A stretch of DNA of 64,000 nt from Paraburkholderia piptadeniae (GCF_900007165.1 NZ_CYGY02000033.1:1-64000); one strand, 5' to 3'. Counted from the stretch's first letter, positions 41,486-52,784 are shown. A program made the numbers and translations. Notes: generated from the sequence alone by a model not told the origin.

Positions 41486-43084
41486 TCAATGCGGAATCAT
41501 CACTTGCAGCACGTTCTGCTGCAGCCACACGAGAATGCCGAGCACGATCGTGAGCAGGATCGAATGCTTGAAGGTCTTCGCGAACACGTAGCCTTCCTTG
41601 CCTTTGAGGTCGGTCGTCGCGACGCCCGTCGAGATGTTCTGCGGCGAGATCATCTTGCCCATCACGCCGCCCGACGAGTTGGTCGCGGCCATCAGCACGG
41701 GGTTCAGGTTCAACTGATGCGCGGCCACGACTTGCAGGTTACCGAACAGCGCGTTACCCGACGTATCGCTGCCCGACAGGAACACGGCCACCCAGCCGAG
41801 GAACGCCGACACCAGCGGGAAGAACGCGCCCACCGACGCGACGCCCAGACCGAGCGTGTAGTTCATCCCCGAGTAGTTCATCAGGTACGCGAGGCCGACG
41901 ATCGTTGCGACGGTCAGAATGGCGATGCGCGTCTGCACCCACGTATCGACGATCGCGCGTCCGAAGTCGGCCACCGACAGCCGCACGACCACGGCCGTGA
42001 TGATGGCCGCGACGAGAATCGCGGTGCCCGTCGCGAGCGGCTGGAAGTCCCAGATCGCGCCATAGGGCGTGTTGTACAGCGTGATGTAGACGGCCTTGTC
42101 GAGGCCCGGCCACGACACCTTCACGTCGCCGATCATGAAGATCTTCGCGATCGTCCAGATGATCACGACAGCCGACACGATCAGCCACGGATACCAGCCT
42201 TCCGCGCCCGAGACCTTGCCGCGCGTCTCGTTCACGCGATCGACGTTGATCGCGAAGGCCGGGTCCGCGGCGGGACGCCAGACACGCAGGAATACGATCG
42301 TGAGAATCAGCGAAACGAGCGACGACAGCACGTCCGTCAGGCTGTAGTTGATGTAGTTCGACGTGACGAACTGCGTCAGCGCGAAGCTGCCGCCCGACAC
42401 GAGCAGCACCGGCCACACGCGCAGCATGTTGCGAAAGCCCGCATACACGCCGATCACGTAGAACGGCAGCAGCAGCGCGAAGAACGGCAACTGGCGGCCG
42501 ACCATCTTGGCGAGCGCATCGGTGGGCAGGTGCGTGACGGCGCCGAGCACGGTGATCGGCACGCCGAGCGCGCCGAACGCGACGGGCGCCGTGTTGAAGA
42601 TCAGCGTGAAGGTCAGCGCTTCGAGCGTCGGGAAGCCGAGCAGGATCAGGAGCGAACTCGTGATCGCGATCGGCGTGCCGAAGCCCGAGATGCCTTCGAA
42701 CAGCGCGCCGAACGAAAAGCCGATCACCACGAGCACGATCCGCCGGTCGTTCGGCAGATTGTCGATCATCCACATGCGGAAGGCGGCGAAGCGTCCCGAA
42801 TACTGCGCGATGTTGTAGAGCAGGATCGCGGTGAAGACGATCCACATCACGGGCCAGCAGGCGAATACGACGCCCGCCGCGACCGAGTTGAACGCGAGCC
42901 CGACGGGGAATTGCCAGCCGAAGATCGCGATCACGATGCCGACGATCAGGCCCGCCAGCGACGCCTGCCACGCCGGCCGCCGTGCCCAGCCGAGCAGCGC
43001 AAGCACGACGACGATGGGTAGCACCGCGATGAGAAACGACGGCAGCAGCGAGTTGCCGATGGGGGTCAATAGCTGATGGAACAT
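41486..43084 (-). CDS. lldP: L-lactate permease (LctP/LldP family)
   Basis: 532 residues with about 13-14 membrane helices. Family blocks include FEGISGFGTPIAITSSLLI (near 120), TAPVAFGALGVPITVLG and the C-terminal FLSGSDTSGNALFGNLQ and ATNSSGGVMGKMISPQNI. It imports L-lactate, and often D-lactate or glycolate, with protons. The ATG at 43084 is five bases after GAAGGAG; a GTG codon directly before it is too close. No lactate dehydrogenase gene is adjacent in the window. Confidence 0.95.
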   Translation of the reverse strand: MFHQLLTPIGNSLLPSFLIAVLPIVVVLALLGWARRPAWQASLAGLIVGIVIAIFGWQFPVGLAFNSVAAGVVFACWPVMWIVFTAILLYNIAQYSGRFAAFRMWMIDNLPNDRRIVLVVIGFSFGALFEGISGFGTPIAITSSLLILLGFPTLEALTFTLIFNTAPVAFGALGVPITVLGAVTHLPTDALAKMVGRQLPFFALLLPFYVIGVYAGFRNMLRVWPVLLVSGGSFALTQFVTSNYINYSLTDVLSSLVSLILTIVFLRVWRPAADPAFAINVDRVNETRGKVSGAEGWYPWLIVSAVVIIWTIAKIFMIGDVKVSWPGLDKAVYITLYNTPYGAIWDFQPLATGTAILVAAIITAVVVRLSVADFGRAIVDTWVQTRIAILTVATIVGLAYLMNYSGMNYTLGLGVASVGAFFPLVSAFLGWVAVFLSGSDTSGNALFGNLQVVAAHQLNLNPVLMAATNSSGGVMGKMISPQNISTGVATTDLKGKEGYVFAKTFKHSILLTIVLGILVWLQQNVLQVMIPH

Positions 43085-43417
43085 CACGTCTCCTTCGTTG
43101 TTGTTCGATTCGACGCGAAGACTGCGCCTACGCGGCGAAGCGGCAGGGCTGGACGGATGAAGACGGCGACGGGCGCTGGGTGTCGACGAAAAAACGCGCG
43201 GGGCGCCGGATCACGCAATTAAACAGGCGTTGCACTGGCTCCCGCCAGCATAGATAGCGCTGGCGAATCCAGTCAAGCAGGGAAAACGAAGGAACGCATC
43301 GCGGGAATAGATGTGGGTGCTGCTTCGTAGCGGGCCCTGCGGCGTATCTGCGGCGCGGTCTGCTGTGCTTTCGGCGCTGCGCAAACCGCCATCGGCGCGC
43401 GGGACGGCGCGCGCCGC
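43085..43417. other. Upstream region of the lactate permease gene
   Basis: 333 bases between the permease and a tyrosine-rich lipoprotein gene, both on the minus strand. It contains the lldP promoter/operator candidate at 43243-43276. I see no gene. Confidence 0.5.
43243..43276 (-). promoter_or_regulatory. Candidate lldP promoter overlapped by an inverted repeat
   Basis: On the minus strand, TTGACT (43276-43271), an 18-base spacer and TATGCT (43252-43247) form a promoter. The inverted repeat CGCCAGC-N9-GCTGGCG (43243-43265) covers the -10, as a repressor site would. Confidence 0.5.
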
Positions 43418-44041
43418 TCAGTGCGAACGGCCGTGTCCGCCACCGCCGCCCCAATAGTGGCCGCCGCCACCGCCCCAGCCAGCGCGCATGCCGCCCCAGG
43501 ACCCATGGCCGCCGCCCCAGCCGCCGTGACTGCCGCCCCAGTATCCATGACCGCCCCAATAGCCGTGATGCCCCCAGTAGCCGTAATGACCGTGGCCGCA
43601 ACATCCTCCCCAGTACGCGAAGCTGAGCGACACCGACGGCCACCAATAGCCCGGCCAGCCGTAGCCGTATCCGTAGTACGGGTAGGGGTACGGATAGGCA
43701 TACGGATACGCATACGGATACGCGATCGGATAGTACGCAGGCGCGCCATAGACGGAAGCCGGCGCGACGTCATAGGCGGGCGGCGGCGCGTCGGGCAACG
43801 AGCCGTCGGGCATCGCGAACTGCGCCGGTGCCGGCGCCTGCGATGCGTCGCCAGGGGAAACGGGGATGTCGGACAGCGTGGCTGCCGTCGGAACAGTGGA
43901 ATAGGGGGGATACGCGGGGTAATACCCGTAGCCCGGGTAGTAGCCGTACGGTGCGTAGTAGTAACAGCCGGACAGCGCCCCGGACAACGCCAGCACTGCA
44001 ACGGCGCTGCCGACACGCAACGTTGCATCGAGCGGTTTCAT
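43418..44041 (-). CDS. Low-complexity Tyr/Pro- and Gly/Trp/His-rich lipoprotein
   Basis: 207 residues. The lipobox is ALSGC (Cys26), directly followed by a Tyr-rich stretch. A middle segment (about 125-150) is made of PYAY/PYPY and YGYG steps, and the C-terminal third is Gly-rich with repeated GYWGGHGYWGGS-type units and many His and Trp. Composition resembles glycine-rich surface or cell-wall proteins; no enzyme motif is seen. The ATG at 44041 follows GAGGAGCACGTC. Function is unknown. Confidence 0.7.
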   Translation of the reverse strand: MKPLDATLRVGSAVAVLALSGALSGCYYYAPYGYYPGYGYYPAYPPYSTVPTAATLSDIPVSPGDASQAPAPAQFAMPDGSLPDAPPPAYDVAPASVYGAPAYYPIAYPYAYPYAYPYPYPYYGYGYGWPGYWWPSVSLSFAYWGGCCGHGHYGYWGHHGYWGGHGYWGGSHGGWGGGHGSWGGMRAGWGGGGGHYWGGGGGHGRSH

Positions 44042-44386
44042 GACGTGCTCCTCGTTATTGCGCGGCATCACAGGCGGCGCGCGCTTTATCTATTGAGCTT
44101 ACGTCAGGGCTACATGCTGCACGTCACAAAGTGGTAACGGCGTATTTCACCGCGAGCGTGTTGCAGGACATGTCCGGCGCGTACGTGCGCGCCGGACTCT
44201 GTCCATCTCCCTTCGGCTTTCGAGCGTCACGCGTAAAGCAGATGCGTGGGTTCGAGGCCGTTTGCCCGCATCGCCTTCGATGGCGATTTGTCGTATTCCG
44301 GATCACGCTTCGCTGGGGCCAACCGATCGCGATGGCACGCCAGCTAAACGCTCAGGTTCGATACAGTCCTGCCGAGCGCGTGCGGC
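44042..44386. other. Intergenic region
   Basis: 345 bases between two minus-strand lipoprotein genes. It contains a perfect 10-base stem, GTCCGGCGCG-N6-CGCGCCGGAC (44172-44197), without a T-tract, so it may be a transcript end or a protein site. I see no gene. Confidence 0.4.
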
Positions 44387-44599
44387 TTATTTGCCGACCT
44401 GGTTGCCGATCACGCCGCCGACGGCCGCGCCACCCAGCGTCGACAGCGCGTTGCCGCCGATCACCGCGCCTGCTGCGCCGCCCACGCCCGCGCCGATCGC
44501 GGTATCGCGTTGTCGCCGGGTCATGCCGTCGCATGCGGAAAGACTCGCCACCACGGCTACCAGCGTGGCCAGTGCACCGATTCGATGGAACGTTCTCAT
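44387..44599 (-). CDS. Glycine-zipper lipoprotein (OsmB-like)
   Basis: 70 residues. The lipobox is LSAC (Cys23), followed by RRQRDTAIGAG and two glycine-zipper helices (GAGVGGAAGAVIGG and LGGAAVGGVIGNQVG). Small envelope proteins of this kind are often stress-induced. The ATG follows AGAAGGAG. Two direct CAAATGTTT copies (44735-44755) lie upstream. Confidence 0.85.
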   Translation of the reverse strand: MRTFHRIGALATLVAVVASLSACDGMTRRQRDTAIGAGVGGAAGAVIGGNALSTLGGAAVGGVIGNQVGK

Positions 44600-44944
44600 G
44601 ATTGCGACTCCTTCTCTTCTATCGACGGGACACGCAAGTTGCGCTCCCGCCCAGTTGATTCGTTGGATTCGATGGTATCGCCGCGTGCCGTTTCTGTTTG
44701 TATGGGCTTGTCAGCAAAGTGTCCGTTTCGTAATCAAATGTTTCCCCAAATGTTTTCCCTCGCTGGTGGCCCCTTGACGCATGGAACTTCCCTACGCCGC
44801 CGCGCCCGTATGAAGAACAGGCGGCGCAGCAGCGCGCGATAAGAACGGACGAAAAAAAGCCCGCCGTCGACGAGGCGGGCTTTGCTCTCCGGGAAGCGCC
44901 GCGACGCGGCGCCCCACAGCTGCTGCGCTGAAGGCAGCGCGCGG
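44600..44944. other. Intergenic region with direct repeat and thiC terminator
   Basis: 345 bases. It has two copies of CAAATGTTT at 44735-44743 and 44747-44755, in a lower-GC patch that may hold the promoter of the glycine-zipper gene, and the thiC terminator at 44852-44883. I see no gene. Confidence 0.5.
44852..44883 (-). terminator. Rho-independent terminator of thiC
   Basis: AAAGCCCGCC and GGCGGGCTTT arms; on the minus strand a run of T follows (A-run 44852-44858). Confidence 0.88.
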
Positions 44945-46876
<1,932 letters not shown>

Positions 46877-47410
46877 GCATCTCTCCTGTCTCAACGTGGG
46901 GCAACACAGCTACGCAGGAGAACGAGATGGAGGGGAAGTTGGCCGGGTTCGCGCGAGGAGGGTGATACATCAGGTGAAGCGGCGAGCCCGAACGCTTCCC
47001 TGCGCTGGCATTATCCAGATCAGGTTCAAAGGGTATTTCTCACCCACGCCGTACGCCCCCCGTTTTGCTCCCCGGCGACGCACAACGCAGGACCCCCGCG
47101 TTAGCAGCGCACACGATAACCTGGCGGGGCGGGGTTTGGCAACACATCTCAAAAATTGTCGACGCGTGCAAAAGCGCAAGGCTTTCGATCAGCTGAAAGC
47201 CGCGCCACGCCCGGCTTTCGCCGGGTTCATGCTACGCGTGCGCGGCACGCATCGAATCAGTCTCTAATCTCATAAATACGGGAAAGACCTCATCCCCGGG
47301 CAAATTTCCATCGCCCATATTCAAGATTGCCCGAAGCGAGCCGTTAGACTGGTTCACGGCGGGCAATTGATCAGTCTGCCTAACAAAAATCAATTCAAAC
47401 GGAGAGTGCA
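46877..47410. other. thiC leader and divergent intergenic region
   Basis: 534 bases between thiC and the fimbrial-like gene. Besides the TPP riboswitch (46993-47102) it holds an AT-rich stretch (47265-47400) that probably contains the fimbrial-like promoter. I see no gene. Confidence 0.5.
46993..47102 (-). promoter_or_regulatory. TPP (thiamine pyrophosphate) riboswitch
   Basis: On the minus strand the hallmark blocks occur in order: a GGGGG-rich 5' arm, GGGTGAGAAATACCC, then GAACCTGATCTGGATAATG and CCAGCGCAGGGAAGC. It lies about 115 bases before the thiC start. Confidence 0.95.
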
Positions 47411-47872
47411 ATGAAAACATCGAGGCTGGCAGTCGATCTGCTCGGCGTATGCGTTGTCGCGGCAGGGCTGGCCGCGCCGCTGGCGGCCGCTGCCGCGCAG
47501 TTTTCCACGGGCGGGACCATCACGTTCACAGGCGCGATCGTTGCGCCGTCGTACGGTATCGCGACTTCCGTATCAGAACATTCTCAAGGATTCCGTACTG
47601 ATATGCCGTCAAATAGGAGTGCGTCGACGGTCGATGTGAAGTTCACGCCCGCGCCGCATACGTCGACGACAGCGCATGTCTACGTGCTGGTCAACACGGC
47701 ATCGGGCGTCACGGCTCCGCGCACGTTGACCACGCGTTTCATTGACAACGCAAAGCGCGACGCGCCGCAGACGGGCGCGCAATTCAGCATGAGTCGGGCG
47801 GGCGGCACGCTGTCGATCGCGAGCGGTGCAGTGAGTGAAAGCGCGGCGACGGTGGTGGTGAGCTACGACTGA
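47411..47872 (+). CDS. Fimbrial-subunit-like secreted protein
   Basis: 153 residues with a signal peptide ending near AAAAA (about residue 28). The mature start STGGTITFTGAIVAPSY and the end ATVVVSYD resemble usher-type pilin subunits, in which a GxIxFxGxI strand opens the domain and a penultimate Tyr closes it. Unlike most such subunits it has no cysteine in the mature part. No chaperone or usher gene is adjacent. RBS CGGAGAG precedes the ATG. Call is by pattern only. Confidence 0.6.
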   Translation: MKTSRLAVDLLGVCVVAAGLAAPLAAAAAQFSTGGTITFTGAIVAPSYGIATSVSEHSQGFRTDMPSNRSASTVDVKFTPAPHTSTTAHVYVLVNTASGVTAPRTLTTRFIDNAKRDAPQTGAQFSMSRAGGTLSIASGAVSESAATVVVSYD

Positions 47873-48305
47873 GCGCGCATCGCGGCATGCTCGACATCAC
47901 ACGGGCGGCGACGGATGCCGCCCGTGTCGTTTCCATATCGGCCTTCGGCACGTGGACAAAGCGGAATAAACCGTCGCGCAAAGCACTCGCGTTCTTTCGA
48001 TTACCGGTTTCGTCTCGCTTGCAACGAAAGTTACGATTCTCTTGCCGAAGGGTCGTCCGGATACTGCATAATGCACGGCGGCGCGTCTGCTCGCGCCCGT
48101 TGGCCGCTGCCGATGCATTCCGCATCACGAAGGCCATCAATTCGCGCCATTGAAATGGTGCTTCCATTGCCGATCGACGGCTTTCGACTGCCGCTTACCG
48201 TTCTACTGCCATGCCCGCCCGCTTTGCCCTTCATGCCGTGTCGCTGACGCGGCGTCCGCCGTCCTGTTCGTGGCTGTTCTGCGGGGCTGTGGCGCCATCA
48301 CCGGC
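47873..48305. other. Intergenic region before an EamA gene
   Basis: 433 bases holding a terminator (47899-47927) and an AT-rich stretch; TTGCCG with CATAAT around 48041-48071 is a weak promoter candidate. I see no gene. Confidence 0.4.
47899..47933 (+). terminator. Terminator-like hairpin after the fimbrial-like gene
   Basis: ACACGGGCGGC and GCCGCCCGTGT arms around seven bases, followed by CGTTTCC. Confidence 0.6.
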
Positions 48306-49253
48306 ATGGGCGGGTTGAACGTGGCGCTGAATCTCCCCGACCGTTTTCCGTTTCGCCTGCCTCAGTCCCACGGTGGCCAGATTGCGCTCGCGCTCGGCGT
48401 CGTCTATATCGTCTGGGGCTCGACCTATCTGGCCGTGCACGTTGCGCTCGGCTCGTTCCCGCCGCTGCTGATGTCGGGACTGCGCAACTTCTTCGCGGGC
48501 GTTGGGCTCTTCATCTTCGCGATGCGGCGCAAGCCCGTCTGGCCGCCCGTCGCGGAAATCCGCAATGCGGGCCTCGTCGGCACGATGCTCGTCGGGCTGT
48601 CGAGCGGCATGCTCGCGTACGGGATGCGCACCGTCGGCACCGGCACGGCGGCCGTGATGGTCGCGACCGTGCCGCTCTTCGCGACCGTCATCGCGGCGAT
48701 CGCGGGGCGCAAGATCGCGAGGGTCGAATGGTTCGCCGTCGGGCTGGGGCTCGTCGGCATCGCGATCCTCAGTCACGGCGACCAGACGGCGGGCTCGGCG
48801 GGCGGCAGTCTCGCGATTCTGTGCGGCGCGCTCTTCTGGGCGGGCGGCGCACATCTCGCGTCGCGCCTGAAGCTGCCGTCCGATCTCTTTCTGTCGACCG
48901 CGCTGCAGATCGGCCTCGGCGGCGCGATGTCGACGATGGTCGCGTGGCTGTCCGGCGAGCGGATGATGGACATTCACTTCCTGCCCGTGCTGGCGTTCGT
49001 GTATCTGATGCTGATCGGCACGATGGCCGCCTACGTCGCGTACGGCTTTCTGATCCGCCATACGAGCCCGATCATCGCGAGCAGCTGCATGTATGTGAAC
49101 CCTGTCGTCGCCGTGGCGCTGGGCGCGCTGCTGCTCGGCGAGCCGGTGACGCGCTCGACGGTCATCGCGACGGCCGTGATTCTGGCGAGCGTCGGCCTGT
49201 CGTTCTGGTTCGACTACCGGCGGCGCGGGACGGCCCGAAGCGGCGCGGCGTAA
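48306..49253 (+). CDS. EamA/DMT-family transporter (YedA-like)
   Basis: 315 residues with ten membrane helices in two EamA repeats. Family blocks include YIVWGSTYLAVHVAL near the start and TSPIIASSCMYVNPVVAVALGALLLGEP in the second half. The latter is typical of the YedA/RhaT-like exporter branch. Substrate is unknown. The ATG at 48306 (MGGLNVAL) is about 27 residues before the first helix; the ORF upstream of it is Cys-rich and not plausible. Confidence 0.88.
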   Translation: MGGLNVALNLPDRFPFRLPQSHGGQIALALGVVYIVWGSTYLAVHVALGSFPPLLMSGLRNFFAGVGLFIFAMRRKPVWPPVAEIRNAGLVGTMLVGLSSGMLAYGMRTVGTGTAAVMVATVPLFATVIAAIAGRKIARVEWFAVGLGLVGIAILSHGDQTAGSAGGSLAILCGALFWAGGAHLASRLKLPSDLFLSTALQIGLGGAMSTMVAWLSGERMMDIHFLPVLAFVYLMLIGTMAAYVAYGFLIRHTSPIIASSCMYVNPVVAVALGALLLGEPVTRSTVIATAVILASVGLSFWFDYRRRGTARSGAA

Positions 49254-49749
49254 AACGGCGCGCGACGTCATGTGACGCGCGCGCCACGCCATGCAGCCGT
49301 GGCAAGCGCACGCCGGCAACGCACGAGGTTCCGGCAAGTGCCTCGGGTAAGACGTGCAAGGCACCATGTAAAGATGGATCGCGCATGAGCCACACACGCC
49401 GGAGCACGCCAAGCCCTGAGAAAAATTCCAGTCGCCTCGCACTCCACAAAGCGCCAGATCCTTTATTCGCCCGCCGCGAGCAATAAGCGGTGCGGCACGG
49501 CGATTGCTAACGATATTCGTCCAATCGATGCCGGCGTGCGAGCGTAACGCACTGTCCGGCCTCCGGGACAAGCGGGCGCGCCGCAATGGCGAACGCGCCG
49601 GCGCGCGGCATCGGTGAACAACGGCGACACTGCAGCGATACCAAACGAGGACGCCAACGACACGGCAGCGTCGTCAACGAATGGCCGCATCGGCGCAGGC
49701 GGCAAGCCACGGATCAACGGGATCAAACCCAATCAGGGAGAGGTGGCAA
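49254..49749. other. Intergenic region
   Basis: 496 bases between the EamA gene and the DUF4397 gene. It contains a long imperfect hairpin right after the EamA stop (about 49256-49287, CGTCA-TG-TGACG at its core) without a T-tract, and a GTGCG-N7-CGCAC inverted repeat at 49536-49552. I see no gene. Confidence 0.4.
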
Positions 49750-50538
49750 ATGAAGGTTATCCGGACCATGGCCGCGCTGGCGGGCGCGGCTGCGCTGATG
49801 ACGGCGTGCGGAGGCGGCTCCAGCGATGTCGGCAAGGAAGTCGGCTTGCAGAACCCGTTGATCCATTTCGTGCACGCGATTCCGAGCGGGCCGACCGTCG
49901 ACTTTCTCGTGAACGGCGGCGCGTTGCAGAAGGGCATTTCGTACAAGAACGTGACGAACTTCGCGAACATCAACACGGGGCAGACGTCGGTTGCGTATGC
50001 GCTGACGGGCACGACGACGCCGCTCGCGAGCGGCTCTTTCCCCGATGTCGCGAAAGGCCACGAATACACGGTGATTGCCGTGCCCGGCTCGACGGGGGCG
50101 GACATGGGCCTGATCGATGATCCGTTCGACAAGGGGCTGCTGTCGAACAGCGCGCGCGTGCGGGCATTCAACGCATCGGTGAATGCGAGCAATCTCGACC
50201 TGTATCTGGTGCCGTCGAACAGCACCAACATTGCGAACGTGAGCCCGTCGATGGCGGGCGTGTCGTTCAAGAACGCGGTGCCGCCAAGCCGCCAGGACTC
50301 GATCTACGTATCGGGCGGCTCATACGTGCTGATCGCGACGCCGGCGGGCACCAAGACGGCGATCTTCCAGTCGAGCACGTTCGATCTCGCGAACAACGCG
50401 GACTGGCTGGTGACGTCCGTGCCCATCGGCGGCGCAGTGACCCAGTTGCTGCCGAATCAGATTCACCTGCTGGTGGCGCAAGGAGGGAACACGTCGCAGC
50501 CGGCGCTCGAGCTGACGAACACGTTGAACGGCCAGTAG
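49750..50538 (+). CDS. DUF4397 domain lipoprotein
   Basis: 262 residues. The lipobox is MTAC (Cys20) followed by GGGS. Two DUF4397-like beta domains follow (about 35-140 and 145-245): the first begins IHFVHAIPSGPTVDFLVNG and the second VRAFNASVNASNLDLYLV. Such domains are found in extracellular or cell-surface proteins of unknown role. The ATG follows CAGGGAGAGG. A terminator follows the gene. Confidence 0.88.
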   Translation: MKVIRTMAALAGAAALMTACGGGSSDVGKEVGLQNPLIHFVHAIPSGPTVDFLVNGGALQKGISYKNVTNFANINTGQTSVAYALTGTTTPLASGSFPDVAKGHEYTVIAVPGSTGADMGLIDDPFDKGLLSNSARVRAFNASVNASNLDLYLVPSNSTNIANVSPSMAGVSFKNAVPPSRQDSIYVSGGSYVLIATPAGTKTAIFQSSTFDLANNADWLVTSVPIGGAVTQLLPNQIHLLVAQGGNTSQPALELTNTLNGQ

Positions 50539-50599
50539 ATCAACGGTGGTTCAACGGACACAGCGCGCCTTTGACGAAGCGATAGAAGCAAAAACAGCA

Positions 50600-50635
50600 C
50601 GGCGGCTCATGCGAATGAGCCGCCGTTCCGTTTGT
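50600..50635 (+). terminator. Terminator after the DUF4397 gene
   Basis: A perfect 11-base stem (CGGCGGCTCAT with ATGAGCCGCCG), four-base loop, then TCCGTTTGTTG. Confidence 0.75.
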
Positions 50636-50680
50636 TGTGCTGTCGTGCGGTTGCGCCGCGCGCAGCGTGGGGCAGCGCGT

Positions 50681-50821
50681 TTAATCCGAATGCTTCTCCG
50701 CTGAGTTCGTGATCGCGTGGCCACCCTTCGAGATGTCCTGGCCTGCGCCGGCGACGGTATTGCAGGCCGCGAGCGTCGCCGTGCCGGCGAGCAACAAGAG
50801 TGCGATGAGTCGTCGAGTCAT
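50681..50821 (-). CDS. Entericidin A/B family lipoprotein
   Basis: 46 residues. The lipobox is LAAC (Cys20), then NTVAGAGQDISKGGHAITNSA, the family pattern. Entericidins are tiny envelope lipoproteins; in E. coli EcnB is a stationary-phase toxin and EcnA its antidote, but only one copy is seen here. The ATG at 50821 follows GGGAGAGAGAACC; the longer open frame is not used. Confidence 0.9.
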   Translation of the reverse strand: MTRRLIALLLLAGTATLAACNTVAGAGQDISKGGHAITNSAEKHSD

Positions 50822-51107
50822 GGGTTCTCTCTCCCTATCAGGTACGCGCAGGAACGCGTCGAGGTGCACGCGCGAACGCGTCGGTCGATTCGCGCTTGCC
50901 GGCCTGTGCCGATTCGACAACCGGCCGTGCCAGGCGTGCGCGCGTTGTTGTCGACCGGGGCATCACACCAGCCGAGCCGGTCTGATTCCATGGTAAGGGA
51001 CGCACGCCCGTGCTGCTGTCAGTCTCGCGACGAATTTCGTGTCGGCGTAGTCCTACGCAGCCGGGCGCTAGCGAGGCGCTGACGCGATGCATCACGAGCG
51101 CAGTGCG

Positions 51108-52586
51108 TCAGCCGTCTTCAAAGCTTGCATGTCCCGCCGGCGTGTCCGTGCGAGCCGCATCCTGTGTCTGCGCTGTGCCGACGTTCGCGACGGGCAGCAC
51201 GACGCGGATATCGGTGCCGCGCAAATCGCCGCGCCGGATATCGAAGCGCCCGCCGCGCGCGGCCACCCGCTGACGCATGCCCATCAGCCCATGCGTATGC
51301 GTGCGCTTCAGGTCCGCGGGCAGGATGCCGATGCCGTTGTCCGCGATGTGCAGCGACACTTCGCCGTCGCCCGCGGTCAGGACGATCGTGACCTGCGTCG
51401 CGCGCGCGTATTTGGCCGCGTTGGTCAGCGACTCCTGCGCGACGCGAAAGAGCGCGATCTCGGTCTGTTCGTCGAGCTGGATCTCGTCGGCGGGCAGTTG
51501 CAGGTCGAGCAGCCAGCCGTTGCGCTGCGCGGCTTCGTCGGCGAGCGTCCGCAGCGCGGTGACGAGCCCGAAGTTCGCGAGCACGGTTGGCCGCATGTCC
51601 TCGATGATGCGGCGCTTCAACGCGATGCCCTGATCGAGCGTCGCAAGCGCGCGCGCCAGTTTCTCCGCGATGACGGGATCGGCGTCCTGCAGCTTGCGCC
51701 TTGCCCACGCGACGTCCATCTTGCTCGCCGTGAGGATCGCGCCGAGTTCGTCGTGCAGTTCGCGCGCAAGCTGCGTCTTTTCGTTTTCGCTGACGGCCTG
51801 CAGGTGCCAGCCGAGTGCTTCGAGCTGTCGCGTGCGTTCGTTGACGAGCTGATCGAGTTCTTCCTGCTGCGTGATTAACTGCTTCTGCACGCGCGCCTGA
51901 CTGTCGATCTGAATGCCGAGATTGCGAAACAGCAGGATGAACAACACGATGTTGAGCGCCGACAGTCCCGCTGCGGCGAAGGTGGACACGCGCTGATCGG
52001 CGCGGCTCGCGTCGAGCGCGCGTTGCGCGCGGCGCTCTTCGTTGTCGCGCAGCAAGGCCAGCGTGCTCGTCACGAGCGACGCATCGACGGCGCCTTCGGC
52101 ATCCACAGTGCCGCACGCCGAGAGATCGAGTGGATGAGGCGCAGCGCGTTGCATCGCCCGCGCGCCGCCGCCGATGCGTTCGTCGATCAGCGCGGCGATC
52201 TGCGTGAAGCTGGCGAGCTCGGCGCTGTCCGCGGCGCGCCTGAAATAGCTGTCGAGCGAGCCGACGGCGCGGCGGATGTCGATCGCGCTTGCGCAGTAGC
52301 TGCGCGCGTCGCTATCGCTGCTGGTCAGAAGATAGCGGCTCTCGTGCGCGCTCATCTGCGCGAGATGACGGTCGAGATCGCTCAGTTGCACGGTCGCGCT
52401 GCGTGCTTCGAGCGCCGCTTCGTATTCCGATGCGATGCGCTGCCGCGCCGTCTCCAGAATGACGAGGCCGCCACACGTGATGACGATCGCGACCGTCATC
52501 GCGATGGCCCAGCTGCGCGTGCGCATCCAGTCAGTCAGCCTTGTCGTGAGTCCCGCTTCGGCTACGCCCGACACCGCTGTCTCCAT
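51108..52586 (-). CDS. Sensor histidine kinase (NarL/UhpB-type, HisKA_3)
   Basis: 492 residues. Two membrane helices (about 26-46 and 206-226) flank a periplasmic helical sensor of about 160 residues, CHASE3-like in layout. A coiled-coil linker follows, then the HisKA_3 phosphoacceptor block ARELHDELGAILTASKMD (His near 277) and a HATPase domain with NAAKYARA and DNGIGI. It probably signals to the NarL-type regulator encoded at 53974 on the other strand, with stress-type genes between. The signal sensed is unknown. Confidence 0.92.
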   Translation of the reverse strand: METAVSGVAEAGLTTRLTDWMRTRSWAIAMTVAIVITCGGLVILETARQRIASEYEAALEARSATVQLSDLDRHLAQMSAHESRYLLTSSDSDARSYCASAIDIRRAVGSLDSYFRRAADSAELASFTQIAALIDERIGGGARAMQRAAPHPLDLSACGTVDAEGAVDASLVTSTLALLRDNEERRAQRALDASRADQRVSTFAAAGLSALNIVLFILLFRNLGIQIDSQARVQKQLITQQEELDQLVNERTRQLEALGWHLQAVSENEKTQLARELHDELGAILTASKMDVAWARRKLQDADPVIAEKLARALATLDQGIALKRRIIEDMRPTVLANFGLVTALRTLADEAAQRNGWLLDLQLPADEIQLDEQTEIALFRVAQESLTNAAKYARATQVTIVLTAGDGEVSLHIADNGIGILPADLKRTHTHGLMGMRQRVAARGGRFDIRRGDLRGTDIRVVLPVANVGTAQTQDAARTDTPAGHASFEDG

Positions 52587-52784
52587 GAGATCCCGTCATC
52601 GACAGTGTAGCGTCGCCGGCGCTTTGGCGTTCCCGCTTCTGCTACCCGCAATGCGCACGGCCCGTACGCCGAAAGCCGATGTCGGCGGATTCCCACATGA
52701 AAAACAGCGGGCCTCCGAATGCGGGTACGCAACGTGCTCCCTACGATAGGTGTTAGCGATCGTTTATCGAGGGAGGTTGCCACC

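Noticed and set aside
41489..43021. 510-codon plus-strand frame opposite the lactate permease gene
   Set aside because: Composition dominated by Arg, Asp and His, the mirror of a membrane protein; no plausible fold.
44172..44197. Perfect 10-base hairpin between two lipoprotein genes as a terminator
   Set aside because: Neither side has a T-tract, and it is over 200 bases from the nearest stop codon on the relevant strand.
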